Positions 12,690 through 23,197 of a stretch of DNA of 64,000 nucleotides are shown one piece after another. The translations under genes were made by a program, and so were the position numbers. The stretch is from Malaya genurostris (Eukaryota > Arthropoda > Insecta > Diptera > Culicidae): positions 344,689,879-344,753,878 of the forward strand of contig NC_080571.1 in the NCBI RefSeq assembly GCF_030247185.1, in the 5' to 3' direction. The notes beneath the pieces were generated by a model. The model had not been told where the DNA came from. It made no database searches and worked only from the letters and a program-made list of their open reading frames with translations. How positions within the stretch are numbered: position 1 is the first letter of the stretch; each line of letters opens with the position of its first letter.

Positions 12690-12810
12690 CTCCGCACCGA
12701 TATGCTTCTGCACCGAAGTGCCTTCGCACCGGTGTGCCTTTGCACTCTCCTGCTTCTATGTGCCTTTGCACTCTTCCTCTTCGATGTGTCTTTGCACTCT
12801 CCTGCTCAGC
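12690..12810 (-). repeat. Tandem repeats in the LINE 5' UTR
   Basis: On the plus strand, three units of about 26 bp begin GCACTCTYCYTSTTC and end TGTGYCTTT. They are preceded by two or three shorter 17-bp versions with GCACCG and TGCCTT. The array lies in the untranslated leader upstream of ORF1. In some LINEs such leader repeats are promoter units; that role is inference here. Confidence 0.65.
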
Positions 12811-13055
12811 ACTTGTGGCTGTATATTGCGGCCTGGGTAGAGTTTGGGAAACGCCCTTTGTTGTTTCCTTCACCAGCTTGGCCCAGCACTAGGGCTCTCT
12901 TATGCAGCACGACTATACGTTTTAACGGCTGCTGCCAACAGGTCTCTACCTGTAGTTCAACCGTTGTCGTATTTAACGCGTGTAAACCAACCAGCGTTAT
13001 TAAACTGTACGCTTCTATACACAACCTTCTCGGTTGAACGGCTATTACTGAATGA

Positions 13056-13068
13056 CACCAAGCATCAT
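13056..13068. repeat. Target-site duplication, right copy
   Basis: CACCAAGCATCAT lies directly beside the LINE 5' end. It is identical to 6967-6979. Confidence 0.85.
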
Positions 13069-13147
13069 GTCTACTGTTTAATTTTGATATTTCCTTCTCG
13101 GTTGTGGATGTCTTCTACAACCGTGTATCGAACTAAAAATCCCGAAG

Positions 13148-13630
13148 GTCTGTCATAAAGTTTGAAGAGTCTGATAAAGTTTGATTACAGCGTACAGGGT
13201 GATGAAATCTACATCAAGACTCTCCACAACGAAGTATCTCGAGCGGCGCGTCATCTCTGGAAAAGCGACATTTAAATCGCGACCGAAATCAATATAAAAA
13301 AAATCGGTTTCTTTTTCCCAAGCAGTACAAGTGCTCTAAAGTGCAAGACGCCATAGCTCTACCAAATAGAAATATATAGGGACATTGTCAACCACATCAT
13401 TGAGAGGATGCTGCCAACAACAAATTGATTCAAATTCGCATATTTGAAAATATTCCAATGAGACCAAAAGTATCAGCACATTTGCACTGGATCATCGGTT
13501 AAATTGTGAAAATATTGCGTTGATAGAAAATAAAGCCATTTGTCGGTTACGTCACTTGTAATTGCTGCCACTTCCGACTTGTCCGTCGGAAGTGGCAGCA
13601 ATTTAGTGTTCAAACTTTATCAATGACCTA
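13148..13630. mobile_element. Possible MITE with TIRs (about 480 bp)
   Basis: The left end GGTCTGTCATAAAGTTTGAA and the right end in reverse complement GGTCATTGATAAAGTTTGAA match at most positions and face each other. There is no coding capacity between them. A perfect hairpin lies just inside the right end (13560-13603). No clear target duplication was found, so the boundaries are tentative. Confidence 0.45.
13560..13603. repeat. Perfect 19-bp hairpin with 6-nt loop
   Basis: AATTGCTGCCACTTCCGAC is followed by TTGTCC and then its exact reverse complement GTCGGAAGTGGCAGCAATT. This is the strongest short perfect palindrome noticed in the window. It may be a subterminal stem of the surrounding MITE-like element. 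The stem is shorter than usual insect microRNA precursors. Confidence 0.8.
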
Positions 13631-16549
13631 AAAGTAACAAGTAACAAACCTGAAATTGTTGAAATCAGGAAAAGTTTATCGAAACATGCATTGATCCATA
13701 CAAGGATAGGTAAGATTCTAATTTAATCATGAAATAAATTGTTGTAGAGCTGATTATCGTACGTAGTTTAATTTTATAAAACTATTATATCTTCGAAACC
13801 AGTCATTTGATCATCGAACTAATAGCAGATGAGAACGATTGTCTCTATTTTATAAATCGATAATACCATGGTTTAAACATTGATACTTGAAGAAAACTAA
13901 ATATTTGAAAGAATTCGATCTTCGAACAAGTCTATCAAATACTGGAAATATGAATGTTGAATTACTCTACCAGATGTTGCTAGTGTACTTTACTACATAT
14001 TTTAAATATGCTCTAGTTCTAAAGGCATACTATTGTTTTACTCGTGTTTCAAATATAGAAAAAATTGAACGGCTGCGAATGCTAGTTTTAAATTTGACAG
14101 AAGAATACGAGGGATAATAGTAAAATTTAAAACAAGGATTTTTGTTGATTTTCGCAAGTATTTGATGAACGTCATGTTATGATATCACTTTAAATATTTC
14201 TCATAATATCTCCTAGGAGGCACTATTGAGCATATGAAATCCTAAGCTCCTATAACTAGAAATGACAGCTGCTCAGAAGAGTGATGTTTTCGACAGAGTT
14301 TTTGTACAAGTTGGCTGGTTCTTTTGGGAGGAATTCGCACATGGTCGTCGTCGGTATTGATCAGCATTCCGACATCAATGCAGTTTACAAAATATACACA
14401 TATTTGTTCCCGAGAATATTGGCTCCAAAGATCATTTGGATCCTCAATTTATCTTAGTTAGTCAATAACATGTTAAGTTTCAAATTCCAATACTAATAGA
14501 TTTTTTTTAATCACTCGCGAGATGCTCGAAAAGTAATCATACTAAATATAAAACGATGTTTTGGTACTTCTTCATATCGATTCTCGATTCAGAAAGTGAA
14601 CTTAAGGTAGTATTGTTATTTTTATACTACCAAATAATACTATGTTATGAAGAAAATAATCCAAACAAGACACCATTTATTAACAAAACAATATTTACTT
14701 ACCGATCAAGTAGTTTAATTGAACAATACTACGTTATAAATTCGTCGTATCGTATTCTGTTTTGCACAAACGATCTCTCATCCACTACAATTTACAACCT
14801 AGATTTTCAAATCCTGATTCACTATTTAGTAACAATGCCGAATCACGTTCAATCACACAAAATGAAGCAATTTTGCACTAAATTATCGAGAGCACCGCAA
14901 AACTTTCAGATTTTTTTAAAGAACCATTAATACCGTTCATAAACACAAACCAACCGTACCACGCGATTCCAATAACACCAAAACAAACCACGCTTGTTTA
15001 TCAGTATATCGATTTCAGAATATAAAACAGCTGATTGTTTGACGTTTCCATTTTGCGCCCTTCGGAAACGAAGTCTACACGCTAAACATGCGATACAACT
15101 ATTTATGCGTAAAGTAAACAACAGTAGGGGCCGATCTATGACAAGAATTGAATACTTCATATTCAATTTTAACTCCGCTTTAAGCTACCTTGTGAATAGT
15201 CAAAAAAAAGGCGTGAACTTTACGTTAGCAACTGAAAATGTGCACAAACTTTATCCGCTGGAGAATAAAATGCTATGGTTTATTATTTATTACGGTTTAT
15301 TTAAACAGTGCATCCGACGACACGACCAGGCACTCTGAAAAAAAATCGGCTTGAAAAATGTCCGGTAATGATTTACCATCAGTTACCAAAAATTGAGCGA
15401 TCCCTCGTATTTGTTGTTGTCGTTTATTAGCGGCTTTAACCACGATTGGGTCGTTCACCGCACCCCTCGTATTTGATAAAAATGATCTTGTCGAGCAACA
15501 CTGTTTAGTTGCTAGGAGCTAGTTTCCAAGGAGTCCCAATACATATAAACAAATAGTTTGCCACCGGAACAGAACGGGGGTTTGCTGCATGTAAATAATA
15601 CAATGTGAAAATCGGATCTGGCTCATTTTCCTTCAGAGCAAAGTCGGTTTCCAATCTCTGTAAATTCACGGAAAATCTTATCAATAAAGACTTCATCCAG
15701 AAAAAAACGTCGAATCTGTCCTCCCGCCTCAGATGGCTGACGTGGACGACATCACTATAGCTTGAAATATTTCCGCCGAAAAAGGAAACATTACCGCATG
15801 ATAAATTTGGTGTGTTAATCAAACATTTCTATGTCGTTGGCTGATTCGATGGAGCAAAGTAGAAGGTCGGTTTCAGGTTTCCCATTGCTAATGAAGTGAA
15901 AAATTACCAAACGGATTCAAATAGTTGACACAGTCGGAAAATTCCGATGCGGTGAGATATTGTAAGCTAAATGGCGTAATGGAAAACCGACCGACTTTCT
16001 CAAGGGTTTAATACACTCATCTTGAAAATTAGATACATAATCCACATATGCTAAGGACGTTTTGTCTATCACTATCCTCCGGATTATCACACTCATTTTC
16101 GATAGAACAAACCAACGTCCGCGTTATATCTTTTGACTAATGCACTGAAAAGTTAATGATAACCTAATGATTTTAACTCGGATTTTATTCACTACAAGAA
16201 ATAACATGTTGAGCTGATTTCATTTGGGATGCTTTATTTTTTATACAACATCGATCACATGAATAATTTCCTACCGCTCCGACGGGATCCGACTCGATGC
16301 CATTTGCCTAAAATCATAATCAGTTCTTGAATGCTGCTGAATTGGTGCTGGCATTTCCAGTTCGCTTTCTGGAACATTTTAATACCTTACTATCTACATC
16401 ATTTTACTATCTATCAAAAAGTCCTAATACTGCTCCATCTGAATGTGATCCTGATCACTGGTTCCTGAAATATAACTGCATGTATATAAATTTTGAATGT
16501 ATCAATCTCTTAAGCAATTCTAAATATTTCTTTATCACAGTGATGTGGG
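13631..16549. other. AT-rich non-coding sequence
   Basis: Only short AT-rich frames without family resemblance are present. The longest, at 14556-14930 and 15505-15822, have no recognisable motif and no conserved-looking composition. Nothing else can be named. Confidence 0.5.
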
Positions 16550-16565
16550 CATCCTGAAAAGGACG
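16550..16565 (-). terminator. Histone mRNA 3' stem-loop
   Basis: On the minus strand the sequence is CGTCCTTTTCAGGATG, a 6-bp stem (one G-T pair) with loop TTTC, followed by CCCACA. This is very close to the metazoan histone processing signal GGYCCTTTTCAGGRCC. It follows the truncated H2A frame after about 10 bases. Confidence 0.8.
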
Positions 16566-16855
16566 GGGTTTTCAACGGATGGCCAGCTGCAGATGGCGAG
16601 GGATGATTTTCGTTTTCGTTGTCATGGGCAGCGTTACCGGCCAATTCCAACACTTCGGCAACCAAATACTCCATCACTGCCGCCAGATAGACAGACCGAT
16701 GCACCAGCACTGACACGCTCGGCGTAGTTCCCCTTCCGAGGCAAACGATGGATTCTGCCGCCAACTGGGCACTTCAGACCAGCACTGTTTAAGCGGGACT
16801 TTGCCTTGCCCTTAACTGTTCCTCCTGTGTGCGTGTTTCTGCGTAAAAATTCCAC
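16550..16855 (-). pseudogene. Histone H2A gene remnant (orphon-like)
   Basis: Histone H2A is a core nucleosome protein. Read leftward, three frames together give its conserved order: KGKAKSR...SAGL and RIHRLPRKGNYAERVSAGA in the first; VYLAAVMEYLVAEVLELAGN in the second; KIIPRHLQLAIR in the third, ending at 16575. Two frameshifts separate them, and one extra codon breaks PVGRIHR. No initiating methionine remains at the N-terminus. The C-terminal third after LQLAIR is absent: a TGA follows directly and then the histone 3' stem-loop. A TATA box lies upstream at 16917-16924. Promoter and stem-loop at the right places point to a DNA-level copy of a histone-cluster gene. A polyadenylated retrocopy would lack the promoter. 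Confidence 0.85.
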
Positions 16856-16916
16856 AATACGCAGTTAACAGCTCGACGACCAATTCAGTACTGGCTGCCG
16901 CTCTGCTAACTCTCTC

Positions 16917-16924
16917 TTTTATAT
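16917..16924 (-). promoter_or_regulatory. TATA box of the H2A remnant
   Basis: TATAAAAG on the minus strand lies about 60-70 bp upstream of the degenerate H2A reading frame. A CAGT-type initiator-like site lies about 30 bp further on. The spacing suits a replication-dependent histone promoter. Confidence 0.65.
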
Positions 16925-17003
16925 CGTTTCACTGTTTCCCGTTCTGCGTATAGGAAAGGAATTCTAACAAAGGGGACGTCCATCCACCGCTACAACTAGC
17001 TCG

Positions 17004-17011
17004 TATAAAAG
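17004..17011 (+). promoter_or_regulatory. Divergent TATA box, plus strand
   Basis: TATAAAAG lies on the plus strand, 80 bp from the oppositely oriented H2A TATA box. In insect histone clusters H2A and H2B are often divergently transcribed, so this could be the H2B side. No H2B coding sequence follows; a MITE lies at 17068-17388. Confidence 0.5.
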
Positions 17012-17067
17012 GAAATGTGATGTGAGAAATAGCGTCATTTAAGTTAAAGCAGCCACTCTGTAAGCTG

Positions 17068-17388
17068 CCCTTACACGAGACAATATTATTGTCAATCCAA
17101 AGTATTGTCAATACCGTCAATCCAATTGACTTGGTAACTTGAGTCCGCATTTTTCGAACAAATCAAGCGTTTGAAGCTTCAAATATTGCAACTGAACATT
17201 GAAACATTGAGAGAAGAGTTCATTGCACATATTTTACAGTTTCTTCTCTGGAGAGAAAGTATTGTCGGATTGATGAGCAGTTTTGATTTTTTGACAATAT
17301 TTTCGTCAATCCAATGAAGTTTCCTTTACACGATCAAAAGTATTGTCAATACTCCTTGTATTGACAATAATATTGTCACGTGTAAGGG
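17068..17388. mobile_element. MITE with CCCTTACACG terminal repeats
   Basis: The left end CCCTTACACGAGACAATATT and the right end in reverse complement CCCTTACACGTGACAATATT match at 19 of 20 positions. Both continue with ATTGTCAAT. The element is 321 bp with no coding capacity and several internal copies of ATTGTCAAT. CTG flanks both sides and may be a 3-bp duplication. It lies beside the H2A divergent promoter and may have separated it from its partner gene. Confidence 0.7.
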
Positions 17389-17582
17389 CTGCTGTACGTA
17401 CGAGACACCGTCAGAACGATAGCTCCGAAAACAGGTAGAAAAGCAGATTTGTACCATTACTAACACATTCAATTACGAACGACAATGCGAAAGCGAATGT
17501 TGAACACATCTTTATACTAGTATGGGGTCGTGTGAAAATATGCCTTGCGAAACAGGGTTGCCATATATACAGATTAATCTGT

Positions 17583-17586
17583 ATTA

Positions 17587-17617
<31 letters not shown>

Positions 17618-17640
17618 CATTATTATTATTATTATTATTA
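17583..17640. repeat. ATT trinucleotide microsatellite
   Basis: About 18 tandem ATT units are interrupted by two ATC units. The isoleucine/methionine-rich frame across it is an artefact of the repeat. Confidence 0.9.
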
Positions 17641-18475
17641 GAATCACTCTTGCATACCGAAGATCGTAGATACGTTTAAGACCAGGCCATTGCAATTGTC
17701 TCGTACTGAAATTCCGAGAAGAATCAGATATCTTCGAACTTCATAGCTTCAATAAAAATAAACTACAAATTTGTTGTACCTAGCTTCCTATATTAGCAAA
17801 TTAAAAAGGATTTGTTTCAAGTTTGGAATATATAGTTGTAGAATAGTAGCTGTTTAATGTAACTAATCTGTACTTTAATGTAGGTGTATCGCTTCAAATT
17901 CTATTAGTGAAAAAGAGGAAAGCTTGCACAATTCATACAATCAATCAACTAACTGATATTCGAAAAAGTGATGGGAGCGTGTCAGTTTTTTCGTATTCAC
18001 GACATCCAGTTATGTCTCTGACATTACTCACCCGCCTTTTTTCATTTGAATCTATCCAACGACATATTTGATTCAAATACATTTTATGTACTGTAACAAA
18101 CATTTGAATCCAAATTTTGAAATTTGAATGCATATATGAATATATTTGAATTTAACATGTATTGCCACACTGAATTTGATTCAAAGAGAGTTTTATTTGA
18201 TACAAATTTTAATTCAAAAATAATTTTATTCGATTATTGCTTTTTTAGCAATTGTTTGAAGTTGACTTAAAGATTCAATATATTAGAATCTAATGTGTAC
18301 TATTTTTCTGCGTGTGAAAAAAGACGCTTAAGTACGGATGAAAATCCTTTCTTTCTCGTGAAATACTCAAATTTTCACCGCACTAACACGATACAACATG
18401 TTCATTCGTCGAGGGTTTCACTGGAATTGACTAGACGGATTCAAACAGGTGTTTCTATTGGCAATCTAATACTAC

Positions 18476-19363
18476 GTTCACACCTGCAGAAAATAACATG
18501 TTTCAACGATAGTAATATAAAGTTAAAACAGCACTGTTCACACTAAGATTATGTTATACGCATGACATATTACTTGGTATTGAGTTTGTTTAGAAACAAA
18601 CTGCAAAAATGCCTACGCCGCAAGTAGGAAAGAGAAAAGTATTTTGACAACATCCGGAAAATAAGAAATAGGCCAGGTACTTCTCCTAGCTATGAAGAAT
18701 ATGATCGTTTCACGCTTATTGCCAACTTTTCGAAGATTTATTGCTTCAAAACGTTGGCCATTTATGAGAAATTTCAATTCAAAAACAAAAGTGGTTGTAC
18801 CAGTCTGCGTTGCCAGGTCATTTTCCCAATAATCTGTATTCGGTGAAAAAATCTATCTGTACCATATCGGTATCAGAATCTCTTCTACATAAGTAGTAGA
18901 AAATGTCACCAAGAGGTGAGCAAAAAAGGTCCCACGACAAACCTTTGCTCATGTCTATTCAAGCTAAAAACCCAAATCGGTACTTATCTGAATGATCCGT
19001 GAATAATCGGTATTTTGGGAGTACATATCTGTATTGCGATATAGAGGTCAAAAATCTGTATAAATATCGAGAAATCGGTATATCTGGCAACGTTGGTACC
19101 AGTTTTCGGTTGTGTTTTATTATCATTACATGGCTACTTTGATGGAAAACTGCTGTTGTTAAACAGCTTGTCAATTGACATAGTCGAAAAGTGAAGGAAA
19201 ATGCTAGCAGGGTTGTGCTTTACTGACAATTATATAATGTTATTTCGGGAAAACATGTTTTAATGTGACGTTTCTAAATATGAAATAACGCAAAAGTGAA
19301 ACATGTTATTTCGCTTAAAACATGAAATCAGAGTTAAAACTTGTTTTAACTCATAGTGTGAAC
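18476..19363. mobile_element. Non-autonomous DNA element with GTTCACAC ends, copy 1
   Basis: The 888-bp unit has GTTCACAC at the left and its reverse complement at the right. Motifs near the ends include AACATGTTT and GAAATAACGCAAAAG. Most of its length is repeated, with small differences, at 46843-48955, which has the same two ends. No transposase is encoded. The family is not recognised; the boundaries come from comparing the two copies. Confidence 0.7.
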
Positions 19364-20639
19364 GCATAACTTCAGTTCGGTTGGGTTTATTTTGAACGCT
19401 ACAGGAATATAGCTGGAGACGGTAGGAAACTATTTCTCATCATAATAGCGCATATTTGTTTAGGTTTGAGCATCTGCACGGTCCTTCACATAACAGTACA
19501 TAATTCACGCGACGAAAAAAATCATTTGAAAATGACCAACATGACATTTTCTAACATGTTAAAATCGAAACTGAAATTTTTCATTGTTTAAAACAGAATC
19601 TTGGATGCTGCGAAAATAACAGAGGGGGCAAATTATATTTCTCTAAAATTAACTTTTCGCTTGAGCAAAACTTACAATTATCATCCTCGCACACGTACAC
19701 TATTAAAAATTCGAAGATCTATTCATATGCAAATAGCACTTCAATTTAATGTGCTTTTTCATTTCAATACATAACCAAAGCTACTTGTATAAAGAGTTCA
19801 TGTGCAAATTCACTAATATGCCAGTCGAGATTATTTTGCACCTAGCTTTGATGTGTTTTTCTTTTGGATGAGATGTGTTAAACACTTCATTTTCTAGTGG
19901 AAATGATTACAGCACAAATGTATGTGCAAAACACTTGATTCGGTCAACTGTCAATTGGAATATATGTGGAAAACAATGTAACATTCGTATGAAATTCATA
20001 TAGAATCTAGAGGTAACGATATATCTTATCATTTTGATGTGCGTTTCAGATAAATGAAGAAAAACACAAAAAAATGTCCTAAGTGCAAATGAGAGTTTCT
20101 CTTCGTTTACTTTCTCTTTCGATTATTACGGTCCTATCGGTAATCCTTCTCTTTAACTCTTTACATAAAATAAGGACTGAACCCATCGACTTTCGATCTG
20201 TAGTTGAGAAATTGTTGGAAAATACAGGGATATGCCGTAATAACTGAAAGAGCAATTAAACAAAGAGAATCTGTCAGTTGCACTTGGGACCTTTTCTAAT
20301 GTTCATCGAGAAATGTAACATGATTTTCACTAGATATCAACATGTTTTACACTCATTTCATAAGTTAAGTGTATGTTTTCATGAATTTGATGTGTTCTAC
20401 AAATAGTGATAGTTCAAATGCTTTGTACATGATGCTGGCGTGCCTCTAGCTGTGAAACACAACGTTAGACAGCCCATCACGTACGCAAAACTACCATGTT
20501 GTTCTTTTCAGTGTCGATAAGGAAAATGAAAATGGATACACTGATAGTAAAAGACTCTCTGATTCTGCGGTGTTGCTCCATCTATGTGTGATGAATAAAA
20601 CTGTTGAGCCAAGACTCAAACACTGTTCTCGTTTCCTGG
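19364..20639. other. AT-rich non-coding sequence
   Basis: No gene is recognised. The part 19707-20515 starts CACTATTAAAAATTCG and ends in a weak inverted counterpart, so it may be another short DNA element, but the match is too poor to call. Confidence 0.4.
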
Positions 20640-21866
20640 TTGGTCCTACTATTCTTAGCCAAGAGCGAACGGGGTTTTCAATTTAATTTTAGTTCGAAAA
20701 CTGAAGAAGTTTTAGTTGCTATTCCATACGGCCATGATTCATTCAAATTCAATTGAAGAAAAAATCAAACGGATTCATATTTTATCTTATATTTCTGAAT
20801 TCGATCGAGCTTTAGTATGTACTTGTATTTGTATAGAATATACTATAGTAATAACGCACTCTTCTACGCACTATTTGTGTACATACGAACTGTATTGGTG
20901 TTTGATTGCTTACATTGTGTAACATTGCTTCAATATAGCGCACGCTAATTTTCTCTAGCCTGTTCCCTACCGAACGTACCGCTTCAAGTACTAAGCCTAG
21001 AAGTAGTCTAGAACTAAGCCTATCTATTTAGACGAACTAAAACTACAAAGGCGGGGGGGGAATAACAGATTTCGTTTGTCACTTAAGTAGCTTAACGGAA
21101 AGATTAAGGAATCCATTACAGAATACAATAGTCACGAAAAATAAAGCATAAACACTTTTCTCCGATGGTGTTTAACAACGACTTAAAAACGATAGTATCG
21201 GTACTAAGAATAATATTAATAATAATAATAGTAATAGTAATAATACACAATTAACACGAAAGTAAAATTTAAACCAACAAATTTTACACAAACTATTTAA
21301 GACTTTATTTGGTATGTTTCCGTTTCTGTTCTGTTCGCTCAATGCTTATGAGAGTTGATGTGTTTGCAGCAGTTTGTCCTTTTCAAATACGCGTACTTTT
21401 TTAAGTTAAATGTTATAATTAACTTTTAACGGTTTTTCGCTATGTGTATATAATATTATTCAGAGAAAATATTTGCCAACCGTCGATTGCAGTAAGTTAA
21501 TAAAAAAGTGTATAAATATGTCGATTCCGTTCGACCTAACAATTCTAATAAGACTGGTGTTATATTTTGTTTGTTTTGATTACGTTTTCTCGTATTATTG
21601 ATCACTAACATTATATTTTTGGTCACTTAAGAGATACACTTTTTATCATTGATTGTTGGTTGATACAGTTTTATTCAAATTTCTAAACAGTATCAAGTAG
21701 ATAACGATTATAGTTCAGTTTATTCGTGAACAGAATGTTGTTTTCTAAAAGGAAACAAAAGCACAATAAAAATATTGTCAATAATCTATTTGCCGGTGCA
21801 CACGACGCGTAAGGTTCTGATAAAAAAAAAACTTTGGAAGACGCTACTATTTAAACACGTTCTCGT
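20640..21866 (-). other. Probable 3' UTR and downstream region of the Rap-GAP gene
   Basis: This is the sequence after the TAA of the last coding exon. AATAAA on the minus strand (plus-strand TTTATT at 21304-21309) is one candidate polyadenylation signal and there are others, so the UTR end is unknown. Imperfect AAT repeats occur at 21212-21244. No other gene is visible. Confidence 0.5.
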
Positions 21867-22370
21867 TTATGATTGCCGATCGATGGTTTGAAAGAACCAC
21901 TCGGTGAACCGACGAAGCTGTTGAACGGCGGCTTGACTTTCGTCCTGCAAGCGTCGATTTTCCTCGGTCAACCGCCGGACAGCGTGTTCCAGAGATCGTC
22001 GGCGACGTTGCTCCCGTAGCACCCGATCGGACAGCTGCGTCACTTGGCTCTGCAATTCCGGAAGGCTGGAACTGTTTTGCATTTGATGTCCACTGGCACC
22101 GCTACCGATCGATACCGGTGAGGCCGAGCTGGAATTGGAGGATAGATCCGATATGACCGGCGTCCCGTTACTGCTGCTGCCGCCGCCGCCATTTTGATGT
22201 GTCGTCGCAATCTGAGCATGTTGCAGCTGTTGTTGTTGTTTCAAGTGCTGCAGCTGCTGTTGCTGCTGTTGTAGTTGCTGTTGCTGCTGGACAACACCGT
22301 TCAGGACTTGGCTAATATCGTCGTAGTACACGTTCGCTTGCGGGTGCGATTTCGAAGCGGACTCGGTGAG
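21867..22370 (-). CDS. SIPA1L: SIPA1L-type Rap-GAP, last coding exon (C-terminal coiled coil)
   Basis: This exon encodes the last 167 residues of the Rap GTPase-activating protein. It begins after an acceptor (TTTTTTCCAG, ending at 22371) in phase 0 with LTESASKSHPQANVYYDD. The phase matches the donor at 25846/25847. A glutamine-rich stretch of about 30 residues, encoded by mixed CAG/CAA, comes next. It ends in a predicted coiled coil, LPELQSQVTQLSDRVLREQR, continuing into EENRRLQDE and RRFTEWFFQTIDRQS. A leucine-zipper C-terminus of this kind is characteristic of SIPA1L/SPAR proteins (family knowledge) and serves in oligomerisation and partner binding. The frame runs open into the intron upstream, but the sequence before LTES is intronic. 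Confidence 0.9.
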   Translation of the reverse strand, partial: LTESASKSHPQANVYYDDISQVLNGVVQQQQQLQQQQQQLQHLKQQQQLQHAQIATTHQNGGGGSSSNGTPVISDLSSNSSSASPVSIGSGASGHQMQNSSSLPELQSQVTQLSDRVLREQRRRRSLEHAVRRLTEENRRLQDESQAAVQQLRRFTEWFFQTIDRQS

Positions 22371-23197
22371 CTGGAAAAAAGAAAGGAAACATAACGTTAG
22401 TGAGAGAGTAAGAGAGAGATAGTAGAGTGAGTGCTGATGAGTGGTATTCGGTTTTGGAATAGTAGGCGCTGTCGATGCACTCAGGCAGAAAAAAATGACA
22501 GATTTCACTTATCTCGATTATTTACTAAAATGTGTGTTCTGATATTTTATAAAATCGTCTATTTGTATGAAAAACTCAATAGGACATGATCGAAATTTCA
22601 ATTGAAAATTTTACATTCAATTGAAATGTTTCAATTAGATAGAGTTTAAAAATCGATATGAAAATTTGAGTGCGCTGTCCAAGTTTATAAGTCCAAGAAT
22701 TTTTTGAGTATGCAGCAGGAATGATTGATTTTCCATCTGTGCTCAATGTTGCGACATCGTCAGGTTGTCATCGAGTCGTTTGGTCTATAAACCAGAGGTG
22801 GAAATAAGCCCATTTTGCCCACGAAAATGTGAATTCCGATTGTGAATCAGAAAACCGAACACCGTGAATTAAAAATTTGGGTAGCAAAACTAAAATGACG
22901 ATTAGTTTTTAAATTGTGGGAAGTGTATATTACACAGAGTAGCAGCAGACCATTATCCATTCGCGCTCTGTTTATAGCGAGACAAATTTGTTCTCATTCT
23001 CAGAAGACAACTATGCGCAGGCGAATAGCATTAGCTGCTTCCACAAAAACTCGTTCGCGCATTTAAGTACCGCGGCAGAAATGGATGTACAACGCAGATT
23101 CGTCATCTAACACTCGATGTGGATAGACTAATAGCCTACTACGACTAATTTCGATTTTGTTTTATCTTTTATTCACAGCTTTCTACCTACCCAAGCT

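Larger units (their letters stand above)
6980..13055 (-). mobile_element. I-clade non-LTR retrotransposon, near full length
   Basis: The 6.1 kb LINE is flanked by a 13-bp direct duplication, CACCAAGCATCAT, at 6967-6979 and 13056-13068. Its minus-strand 3' end has a short A run (plus-strand T's at 6980-6988). Its 5' end begins TCATTCAG in the minus-strand sense. In order it holds a 5' UTR of about 0.7 kb with tandem repeats (12690-12810), ORF1 (gag-like, zinc knuckles), a spacer of about 150 bp, ORF2 (endonuclease, reverse transcriptase, RNase H) and a 3' UTR of about 390 bp. The RNase H domain and gag zinc knuckles place it in the I group of LINEs. The only obvious lesion is one premature stop in ORF2, so it looks like a fairly recent insertion. 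Confidence 0.9.

Noticed and set aside
12441..13037. 198-codon plus-strand frame
   Set aside because: It lies antisense to the leader of the I-clade LINE and is created by its cysteine/leucine-coding tandem repeats. No family resemblance.
14556..14930. 124-codon AT-rich frame
   Set aside because: Composition is that expected by chance in AT-rich DNA; no motif, no repeat or splice context.
15505..15822. 105-codon minus-strand frame
   Set aside because: No recognisable domain. Composition is not convincing and nothing in the context supports a gene.
22371..22508. N-terminal 46 codons of the minus-strand frame ending at 21867
   Set aside because: They lie upstream of a good acceptor (TTTTTTCCAG) and read as intron. 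The phase-0 junction with the 25847 donor explains the true exon start.
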